Part shown: piece after piece, positions 58,284 to 64,000 of the stretch
Layout: every line of letters starts with the position of its first letter
How positions within the stretch are numbered: the stretch's first letter is position 1
NCBI GenBank assembly: GCA_016705235.1
Contig: JADIYP010000006.1
Span: forward strand, 124,001 to 188,000
DNA: 64,000 bases
Direction of reading: 5' to 3'
Origin: Candidatus Leptovillus affinis
GTDB lineage: Bacteria; Chloroflexota; Anaerolineae; Promineifilales; Promineifilaceae
Notes under the pieces: generated by a model
Told to the model about the DNA's origin: nothing
Databases searched by the model: none
Seen by the model: only the letters and a program-made list of their open reading frames with translations
Translations under genes and position numbers: made by a program

Positions 58284-60014
58284 CTAATTTTGCATATCCC
58301 ATTCAGCCAGGCTGTAGAAGGGTGACGCGCCGGACATATTGACATTTTGCAAACGGCCGCTTAACGCCCAAATGTCCGGGTCTTGCCACAACCCCAACCA
58401 GATCACGTTGTCATGCATATATCTGGTTATCTCGAAGAACGTTTGTTGGCGTTCGGCAAAATCGGTTTGGGTGGTTTGCAGCGCAAACAATCCATCCAAT
58501 GTTTCATCGCAAAGCCGCTGCCAGTTTGCGCCATCGGGATATTCATCCGTGGGGATTTCGCTGCAATACCAATAGTAATGGTCTGGATCCGGGTAGACCG
58601 ATGGGCCGTCTGACCACTGGAAAATGTCTAATTCGCCAGAGGCCGCCGGGCCGCCATCGCTCATGCCGCCAAAGAAAATGTCTGCGTCGTAGCTCTGAAT
58701 ATCCAGGCCAATGCCCACCTCGGCCAACTGCTGCTGCGCCACAGCCTGCGTATCCTGACGAATTTCTCGGATAGTAGTCCCGTGCGAAAGGATGAGTTCC
58801 ACGCCATCTTTATCGCGGGTGCCGTCACTATTGCTGTCTACCCAGCCTGCTTCGTCTAAAAGGCGTTTGGCTTCTTCAGGATCGAATGGATAGGGCGTAA
58901 TGCTGGGATCGACGTAAGGGGTATTGTCCCACAGAGAAGCCGCAGGTTTGGTGAGGCCGAGCAGCAGGTCCTGGCTCAATGCTTCACGATCAAAGGCCAG
59001 GGCGATGGCTTTGCGCACGTTTACATCTTGCAGCGCGGGATTGCCGTTATCGCCAAAGTAGAAGAACCAGCCTTCGTTGTAACCAGAGGGCACACTGATG
59101 ACATTGACGCCGGCATCGCGCAATGTGGGAACGTCGGAATAGGGGATAAAGGTACCCAGATCGGCGTCGCCGGTTTGCAACGCGGCCGTTTGGGAGGCAT
59201 CATCAGGCACAAAGCGGATAAAAATTTCATCAATGAGTGGCGGCGCGTTGAAATAATTTTCATTGCGCACAAAGCGGGCAAAGCTGCCCGATTCCCACTC
59301 GGCGAAGACGTAAGGACCGGCGCCAACCGTCGGAGCCAGGTTCCATTCGGCCGCATCCAGCGTCCCTTCGGCCTCGAAGACTGGGGCCAGCACGTGCTCC
59401 GGCAGGAGATAACGCCACAAGGTCATCCACGGCGCAAATGGATCATCAAACGTCAGGACGACCGTCTGATCGTCGGCGGCCGTTACGCTGGCCATGGAAT
59501 CATAGGGGTAGGTGGACTGGACAATGTTCGCCGGGTCCATGATCATGTTGTAGGTGAAGACAAAATCGTTGGCAGTGATTGGCTCACCATCGGACCATTT
59601 AATGTCGTCGCGCAGGTTGAGGGTGATGGTACGGCCGTCATCGGTAATGCCGCCGTTGGCCTCTGAAGGCATTTGGGTAACCAGCACTGGAACTGGTTCA
59701 TCTTTGTTGTTGAACGACCAGGCTGGCGCGTTCCAAATATCAAAGGTAATAGAAACAAACCACATACCGGTGTAGATGGGGTTCAACGTATCAAATTCTT
59801 GGGTCCAGATGAAGGTGGCGACTTTACGTTCGGTGGCGGCGGGCTGTTCTACAGGGGCGTCGGTGGGTTGCTCTGCTGGCGTATCGGTTGAGGCAGGGGC
59901 TGTGGTGTCGGTGGTGCTTGAACCTGGCTCGCTGGTTGTGCCGCCGCAGGCGGCCAGGGCCAAAATCAACAGGAAGGTAGCCAACAGCCAGATTCGACTA
60001 GTTTTTCCGATCAT
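58284..60014 (-). CDS. oppA: Oligopeptide-binding lipoprotein of the ABC importer
   Basis: The 576-residue family 5 solute-binding protein delivers peptides to OppBC. The ATG at 60014 has AAAGGAG 7 bases upstream and opens a lipoprotein signal ending in LLILALAACGGTT; the extension to 60158 is unsupported. After a Thr/Pro linker (about 27-55) the family features appear in order: WSDGEPITANDFVFTYN, GPYVFAEWESGSFARFVRNENYF, RKAIALAFDREALSQDLLLG and, near the C-terminus, EAKRLLDEAGWVDSNSDG. It is the first gene of the opp operon, downstream of the promoter at 60354-60382. Confidence 0.95.
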   Translation of the reverse strand: MIGKTSRIWLLATFLLILALAACGGTTSEPGSSTTDTTAPASTDTPAEQPTDAPVEQPAATERKVATFIWTQEFDTLNPIYTGMWFVSITFDIWNAPAWSFNNKDEPVPVLVTQMPSEANGGITDDGRTITLNLRDDIKWSDGEPITANDFVFTYNMIMDPANIVQSTYPYDSMASVTAADDQTVVLTFDDPFAPWMTLWRYLLPEHVLAPVFEAEGTLDAAEWNLAPTVGAGPYVFAEWESGSFARFVRNENYFNAPPLIDEIFIRFVPDDASQTAALQTGDADLGTFIPYSDVPTLRDAGVNVISVPSGYNEGWFFYFGDNGNPALQDVNVRKAIALAFDREALSQDLLLGLTKPAASLWDNTPYVDPSITPYPFDPEEAKRLLDEAGWVDSNSDGTRDKDGVELILSHGTTIREIRQDTQAVAQQQLAEVGIGLDIQSYDADIFFGGMSDGGPAASGELDIFQWSDGPSVYPDPDHYYWYCSEIPTDEYPDGANWQRLCDETLDGLFALQTTQTDFAERQQTFFEITRYMHDNVIWLGLWQDPDIWALSGRLQNVNMSGASPFYSLAEWDMQN

Positions 60015-60154
60015 TTTTCTTCTCCTTTCTCTTGTTAACGTAAACAATTTATCTAAAGTAATGTGTGTTCTGGCAGTAAACGTCTGTCTAACACCTCCTT
60101 TGCCGGAAACGGCCGTATGCCCCTCACCCAACTGCCAGCCACACAGCGAACGGG

Positions 60155-60448
60155 TCAATGAAAATAAATGTATTGTTGGCAGTCAGGAAATAAGATGGTT
60201 GAGGCTAAAGGCAGCGAGGGCAATGCAACAACGCGGACCACATCTTCATATCTGTCCAGCTTGTTTTGTCCCAAATACCCGTCAAAATCATGCAAAATGG
60301 TAACCATCTCCAAAATTTGAGCATGATGAAACACCAATTCACCATATGAACTCATTTTACTTGCCCAAGTTGGCTCTGTCAAAATCAAAGAACTCGCGCC
60401 CTGCACGCTTACAAGCCAATTGCGACTTCGGGTACTTGTGAGTACCAT
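60155..60448 (-). CDS. Doubtful small protein overlapping the opp promoter
   Basis: A 97-codon frame with no recognised domain. The latter part (SYGELVFHHAQILEMVTIL, HDFDGYLGQNKLDRYEDVV) looks protein-like, but a strong promoter (60354-60382) lies inside the frame and no Shine-Dalgarno precedes the ATG at 60448. If expressed from that promoter, the start would have to be an internal GTG or TTG after 60347. It may be a gene remnant; confidence is low. Confidence 0.25.
   Translation of the reverse strand: MVLTSTRSRNWLVSVQGASSLILTEPTWASKMSSYGELVFHHAQILEMVTILHDFDGYLGQNKLDRYEDVVRVVALPSLPLASTILFPDCQQYIYFH
60354..60382 (-). promoter_or_regulatory. Sigma70-type promoter of the opp operon
   Basis: Read on the minus strand, a consensus TTGACA (60377-60382) is followed after 17 bases by TAAAAT (60354-60359). 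The start site would be near 60347, leaving a leader of about 330 bases before oppA. The leader holds one ACGGCCGT copy. Confidence 0.8.
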
Positions 60449-60449
60449 T

Positions 60450-60545
60450 CTAGTAGTCTGTCGGAGAACCTCTTTTTGTAGCCGGGGTATCCTTACCCCG
60501 CCTCCGGAAGACGCGGTAAAAAACCGCGGCTACATCCGGCAAAAG
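60450..60545. mobile_element. Second, partial copy of the CTAG...TCTGTCGG MITE-like element
   Basis: CTAGTAGTCTGTCGGAGAACC and the following 60 bases, including the family B unit GTAGCCGGGG...CCGCGGCTAC, match the element at 37480 almost base for base. The right inverted repeat is not recognisable, so the copy is decayed or truncated. Confidence 0.75.
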
Positions 60546-60618
60546 AATGTGGTCAGACTATTTCAGACTATTAGGGAAACGGCCGTTACCATCCGCCGTG
60601 GCAACAAGGAGAATTTTT

Positions 60619-61704
60619 ATGCGCGCCAGATTACGAGACCTCGGGATTCAAATAGGTACCTTCCCCACAGGCCGCCACAATGCCATCACCGATGTCCCCG
60701 GCGTCCTCGTCGGACACAGCACCCTCATTTACGACAAACCACGCATCGCCCGAACCGGCGTGACCATTATTTTACCCCGCGCCGATTCCATCTGGAACGA
60801 TTACGCCTTTGCCGGCTACCACGCCTTCAATGGCAACGGCGAAATGACCGGCCTTCCCTGGTTAGAAGAATCTGGCATGTTAGGTTCCGCCATTGGACTC
60901 ACCAACACCTTTCAAGTTGGCGTCGTCCGCGATGCCCTCGTCTCCTATGTGGTAGAGCGCGATTACCGCGAAGGTTTCTGGCTGCCGGTCGTGGCCGAAA
61001 CCTATGATGGTTGGTTAAACGACATCAACGGCTTCCACATCACCAAAGAGCGCGTCTATGAAGCGCTGGCCAACGCCCACGATGGACCCGTGCCGGAAGG
61101 CAATGTCGGCGGCGGCACCGGCATGATCTGCCACGATTTTAAAGGCGGCATCGGCACATCATCGCGGATAATCGAAAGCGAGCACCAGCGCTATACCATC
61201 GGCGTCCTGGTGCAAACCAATTATGGCGACAGAGGATTGTTCCGCGTAGATGGCGTGCCGGTGGGACAGATTCTCACCCACGACCATACACCCATCCCCC
61301 CCTGGCCAGATCCGTTCCAAAGCAGCTCCATCATTGTGGTGATTGGCACAGATGCGCCTCTGCTGCCGGTGCAATGCAAGCGTCTCGCGCAGCGGGCCAC
61401 CGTCGGTCTGAGCCGCGTGGGCGGCGTAGGGCACAATGGCAGCGGCGATATTTTTCTGGCTTTCGCTACCGGCAATCACCTGCCTGCCAATGCCGGCCTG
61501 GTCCACAATTTGCAGATGGTTCCCCACAGCCGCCTGAATCCTTTCTTTGAGGCCACGGCCGAAGCTGTCGAGGAAGCCATCCTCAACGCCCTGACATCCG
61601 CTGTGACCATGCAGGGCTACCTTGGGCGCGTGGTTCACGAATTGCCCCTGCCCGATTTGCAGAAGATTATGAGTGACTATCGGAAGTTTAGCGACCAAAC
61701 GTGA
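60619..61704 (+). CDS. P1-family aminopeptidase (DmpA/BapA-like)
   Basis: The 361-residue protein is an N-terminal-nucleophile peptidase of family S58. The precursor cleaves itself before a serine, which becomes the nucleophile. Here the site is GGVGHNGSGDIFLAF with Ser275, so the alpha chain would be about 274 residues and the beta chain about 87. The N-terminal GRHNAITDVPGVLVGHSTLI and the segment GGGTGMICHDFKGGIGTSSRI are family hallmarks. The ATG at 60619 has AAGGAG 8 bases upstream; a frame extension to 60547 crosses a repeat. Known members release N-terminal residues from D-, L- or beta-amino-acid peptides and amides. It may help to use peptides imported by Opp. Confidence 0.93.
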   Translation: MRARLRDLGIQIGTFPTGRHNAITDVPGVLVGHSTLIYDKPRIARTGVTIILPRADSIWNDYAFAGYHAFNGNGEMTGLPWLEESGMLGSAIGLTNTFQVGVVRDALVSYVVERDYREGFWLPVVAETYDGWLNDINGFHITKERVYEALANAHDGPVPEGNVGGGTGMICHDFKGGIGTSSRIIESEHQRYTIGVLVQTNYGDRGLFRVDGVPVGQILTHDHTPIPPWPDPFQSSSIIVVIGTDAPLLPVQCKRLAQRATVGLSRVGGVGHNGSGDIFLAFATGNHLPANAGLVHNLQMVPHSRLNPFFEATAEAVEEAILNALTSAVTMQGYLGRVVHELPLPDLQKIMSDYRKFSDQT

Positions 61705-61922
61705 TGGTAATCGGTGGGTGAATTAGTAAAGCAACAGATGATACGGCCGTTCCCCTTCTCGCCCATCATTAATTTAATCTACATTGAACTATTGCATTCG
61801 TCAGGCATCTCCATGACAAATGTCACTAATCCGCCTGCGCCGCAGAGGGGTATACTGCGCGCATATAATTCAACAACCATTGAAACAATGGCCATCCCAA
61901 GGTAGCCACCGGAGCACCAGAC
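61705..61922 (+). promoter_or_regulatory. Intergenic leader of the lipoyl-carrier operon with operator-like repeats
   Basis: Within this 218-base gap are TGACAAATGTCA (61814-61825), TATACT (61851-61856), TATAAT (61864-61869) and CCATTGAAACAATGG (61877-61891). The two inverted repeats flank the possible -10 boxes and are candidate operators, but no well-spaced -35 box is seen. Assignment is tentative. Confidence 0.4.
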
Positions 61923-62369
61923 ATGATAACCTTTTTGGAATTTAACCAAGACAAATTCACCTTCAAAGTTGCCACCGACCGCCTGTACAACGCCGCTGGC
62001 GTGTGGGCCAAAGCAGATGGCGACAACATCATCATCGGTGTGTCTGACTTCTTCCAACAGCGCAATGGCGATGTTGCCTTTGCCGAAGTCAGGGAAATAG
62101 GCACGGCCGTTCCCCAAGCCGCCGCCTTCGCCAACATAGAAACCATCAAAGTAGACGTTGAACTTCCCAGCCCGGTCAGCGGCGTCATCGCCGCCACCAA
62201 CAACAAGCTGGAAATGGAACCCGAATTCATCAACAGCGACCCCTATGGAGAAGGCTGGCTGATCACCGTCGCCGCCGAGAACTGGGCAGCCGACGAGTCT
62301 CAACTCATGTCTCCGGCCGTCTACCTGGAACACATCAAAGCAGAGATAGACATGGAGACGCGACAATGA
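61923..62369 (+). CDS. GcvH-like lipoyl-carrier protein
   Basis: The 148-residue protein has the glycine-cleavage H-protein fold. The lipoyl-lysine is probably Lys76 in NIETIKVDVELPSPVSG, matching ESVKA...PVSG of GcvH, and the C-terminal NSDPYGEGWLITV motif is intact. No other glycine-cleavage genes are present, and the stop overlaps the next gene by 4 bases. The neighbours are two DGC zinc-binding proteins and an OsmC protein, so this carrier probably works with them in sulfur or redox chemistry instead of glycine cleavage. That is an inference from gene order; lipoate-binding proteins in sulfur oxidation (LbpA) are a known precedent. No lipoate ligase lies in the window. The ATG lacks a strong Shine-Dalgarno (GGAG is 10 bases away). 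Confidence 0.85.
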   Translation: MITFLEFNQDKFTFKVATDRLYNAAGVWAKADGDNIIIGVSDFFQQRNGDVAFAEVREIGTAVPQAAAFANIETIKVDVELPSPVSGVIAATNNKLEMEPEFINSDPYGEGWLITVAAENWAADESQLMSPAVYLEHIKAEIDMETRQ

Positions 62370-62779
62370 GCGAGCCAGGCAAAGTAGTTATTGTTCCGTG
62401 CAGCGGTATTGGCAAGACCTACGGCACAGTCAGCCGCGAAGCTGCCTATGAAGTCATCGAAACGCTGCGCCCCGAAACGGCGCAGTTGGTAGCGCTTTCC
62501 CGTCTAGTTTTAGGGGAAGCCAACGCCTGCGCCGCCGTGGCGGCCAATCCGGCCATCACCATTGATGGCTGCAAACTGGCCTGCGCAACCAAAATGGTGC
62601 AAGAAAGCGGCGGCCATGTCGCCGAAGAGTTTGCCGTTCTGGACGTTTTTCGCCGTAACCGCCAATTTAAACCGCAGGGTATTGCCGAATTGAACGAGGG
62701 CGGATTGCAGTTGGCCCATGCGCTGGCCGAAGAAGTGGCCGCCGTGATCGATGGGCTGCAAGAGAAGCCGGAAGAGTAG
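62366..62779 (+). CDS. DGC-domain putative zinc-binding protein 1
   Basis: The 137-residue protein belongs to the DGC (putative zinc-binding, DUF1847-like) family. Cysteines at the family positions are visible: Cys12 in VVIVPCSGIGKTYGTVS, Cys69 and Cys73 in TIDGCKLACATKM, the second being the DGC motif that names the family. The rest is an alpha/beta fold with Glu/Ala-rich helices at the C-terminus. No catalytic activity is established for the family. Its start overlaps the GcvH-like stop by 4 bases, and the next gene starts 6 bases after its stop, so all are translated from one message. It is shorter than its neighbour, which carries the same fold plus an extension. Confidence 0.85.
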   Translation: MSEPGKVVIVPCSGIGKTYGTVSREAAYEVIETLRPETAQLVALSRLVLGEANACAAVAANPAITIDGCKLACATKMVQESGGHVAEEFAVLDVFRRNRQFKPQGIAELNEGGLQLAHALAEEVAAVIDGLQEKPEE

Positions 62780-62785
62780 GAGGTT

Positions 62786-63526
62786 ATGATGCCCAATTTA
62801 CCGCAAAAGAAAGTCGGAATCGTCGCCTGCTCTGGCGAGGAGCTGGCCGAGGGAACCGTTACCCGTCTGGCCGCGCTCAAAGTATTAGAAGAGCTGCGCC
62901 CGGAAGACACCGTGACCATTTGCCTGCCGCTCTTTTTGGCCGGGGGTGAAGGCGACCGCGCATTTGCCCGTTTTTATCCCACCATCGCCGTAGACGGCTG
63001 TGATCTGCGCTGCGCCGCTCGCGCCACCGAGATGCACTCCGGCAAACCGGCAGCCAGCATCGTGGTAACGGACGTGGTGGCTGAACTGGGCATTGGTCCG
63101 GTGGCCGGGCTGCGCCGCCTAAACGAAGCCGGGCAGCAGGCAGTAGAGGAAACGGCCGTGCGCCTGGCCGATTTGGTGGACACCTTGCTGGACAAAAAAT
63201 GGAGCCGCCGCGAAGGGCGCTTTGTGGAACCGGAAACCGTCCTCCTAACCACGCAGCAGCCCAAAGTGGCGTCCTGCGCTTGCGGGTCTGGCATTCCCGT
63301 CCAGGTGGTGGACATTGAGGGCCAGGCTGTGACGCTGATCGCCTTGCCGGTGATTTTTGAACAATTCCACGCTGCGGGGAAACGGCCGTCGCCCGAAACC
63401 ATCACCGCCCTGTTAGACGAAATTAAAATCTACAACCCTGTTTCACCAGCCGCTGAAGCTGCCTACCGCGAGGCAATCGCCGCCGAATATGCCACTCTCT
63501 GGGGAGAACTGGAGCCGATACGATGA
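62786..63526 (+). CDS. DGC-domain putative zinc-binding protein 2 with C-terminal extension
   Basis: This 246-residue protein repeats the DGC fold of its neighbour (about 10-135). Cys15 is in VGIVACSGEELAEGTVTR, and Cys72 and Cys76 are in AVDGCDLRCAARATEM. The two genes are therefore tandem paralogues. An additional part of about 110 residues (from about 140) has VASCACGSGIPVQVVDIEGQ with Cys164 and Cys166, which could bind metal or carry sulfur. It ends with the 4-base overlap to the OsmC gene. GAGGAGG-type sequence precedes the ATG at 62786. Pairing of two DGC copies of unequal size suggests a heteromer or successive steps in one process. Function is unknown. Confidence 0.85.
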   Translation: MMPNLPQKKVGIVACSGEELAEGTVTRLAALKVLEELRPEDTVTICLPLFLAGGEGDRAFARFYPTIAVDGCDLRCAARATEMHSGKPAASIVVTDVVAELGIGPVAGLRRLNEAGQQAVEETAVRLADLVDTLLDKKWSRREGRFVEPETVLLTTQQPKVASCACGSGIPVQVVDIEGQAVTLIALPVIFEQFHAAGKRPSPETITALLDEIKIYNPVSPAAEAAYREAIAAEYATLWGELEPIR

Positions 63527-63981
63527 GCAATACGGCCGTTTACCACACAACCGTCCGCTGGCAGGGAGAGCATTGGGGGCACATTGTCATGGGCAATGGG
63601 CCGGAAATGCCCTTCTCTGCCCCGCCCGACGCCCAGGGGCACGAAAATGTTTTCACCCCTGAAGACGCCTTCGTCGCCGCCGTCAATACCTGCATCATGA
63701 TGATGTTTATCTGGGCGAGCGAGCGCTTTAAACTCGACCTTCAGCAGTACGAATGTCGCGCTGAAGGGACCAAACAAATCGAACTAGACCGCACCGAAAT
63801 TTTCACCCAGGTCAAACTCTGGCCCCACATTCGCATCGCCGCCAACGGCGTTGAAGCGGAAATTATCGAAGCGCGCATCCAAAAAGCGCTGCAATCAGCG
63901 CAAAAATATAGTCTGGTCGCCAATTCGGTGAAATCAGACATCATCATCGAGCCAACCATTGAAATTGTTGCCGCCAATTAG
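63523..63981 (+). CDS. OsmC-family protein
   Basis: The 152-residue protein has the OsmC/Ohr fold, whose members reduce organic hydroperoxides with a pair of cysteines and a dithiol such as a lipoylated protein. One conserved Cys is evident, Cys57 in PEDAFVAAVNTCIMMMF; the second (typically near residue 120) is not obvious, so the activity may differ from peroxide reduction. The start overlaps the preceding gene by 4 bases. Presence beside a lipoyl carrier is notable because known Ohr-type enzymes use lipoyl proteins as electron donors. The window ends 19 bases after its stop, so further genes of the operon may follow. Confidence 0.9.
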   Translation: MSNTAVYHTTVRWQGEHWGHIVMGNGPEMPFSAPPDAQGHENVFTPEDAFVAAVNTCIMMMFIWASERFKLDLQQYECRAEGTKQIELDRTEIFTQVKLWPHIRIAANGVEAEIIEARIQKALQSAQKYSLVANSVKSDIIIEPTIEIVAAN

Positions 63982-64000
63982 ACAAGGTTCTTCAGGAACT

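Overview
The window looks like chromosomal DNA of an uncultured Chloroflexota bacterium, most likely an Anaerolineae/Ardenticatenia-type lineage. This is an inference from gene content: a BTAD/NB-ARC/TPR regulator, many Pro/Thr-rich lipoproteins and META-domain proteins, a non-pyrrolysine MttB homologue, peptide ABC importers and a GH43 enzyme. Coding density is high on both strands and the DNA is moderately GC-rich. I see no rRNA, tRNA, CRISPR array, phage genes or transposase. Two sequence signatures run through the whole window. The first is the palindrome ACGGCCGT, about 125 copies by hand count, inside and outside genes and in all reading frames. The second is at least six families of short intergenic inverted repeats.

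Layout. 0.2-3.3 kb: a helical unknown protein and the RNA-binding factor Tex. 3.4-6.9 kb: a methionine operon metY-metX-metW on the minus strand, with a SAM-I riboswitch and a sigma70-type promoter. 7.1-16.4 kb: a receiver-domain protein, four 76-bp tandem repeats, a 2063-residue secreted RHS/YD-repeat protein with a small upstream partner, and an HtrA-like lipoprotein protease. 16.5-22.7 kb: a giant SARP/NB-ARC/TPR regulator, a HAD hydrolase, a ferritin-like protein, a degenerate tyrosine recombinase and a small unknown. 22.8-30.1 kb: mfd, pth, a peptide-binding lipoprotein and a membrane-anchored surface protein. 30.2-37.4 kb: a lipoprotein with three tandem DsbA-like domains, an orphan DNA methyltransferase, an HprK-like kinase and two META-domain proteins. 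37.7-40.4 kb: an acetyltransferase, then a shikimate unit (AroH chorismate mutase and DAHP synthase) behind a Phe/Tyr-rich leader peptide and attenuator. 40.6-48.3 kb: a secreted DUF6345-like protein, a frameshifted GH43 glycosidase, a creatininase-family enzyme, a membrane protein and an MttB-like methyltransferase. 48.4-51.7 kb: a more AT-rich patch with a VapBC pair, a lipoprotein, a vapC remnant and a nucleotidyltransferase pair. 51.8-60.4 kb: an S9 peptidase and a complete oligopeptide importer operon (A-B-C-D-F) with a clear promoter. 60.6-64 kb: a P1 aminopeptidase and a tight operon of a GcvH-like lipoyl carrier, two DGC-type zinc-binding proteins and an OsmC protein that runs to the window edge.

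How the parts fit. Amino-acid supply is controlled by two RNA devices, the SAM riboswitch for methionine and the Phe/Tyr attenuator for aromatic amino acids. Peptide scavenging is served by the Opp importer, the S9 and P1 peptidases and an extra binding lipoprotein. Several genes, including the leader peptide, have a -10 box exactly 7 bases before the ATG, which suggests leaderless transcripts. The final lipoyl-carrier/DGC/OsmC operon has no function I can name with certainty and is the best candidate for an undescribed protein system. The ACGGCCGT palindrome and the attenuator are the strongest non-protein observations.
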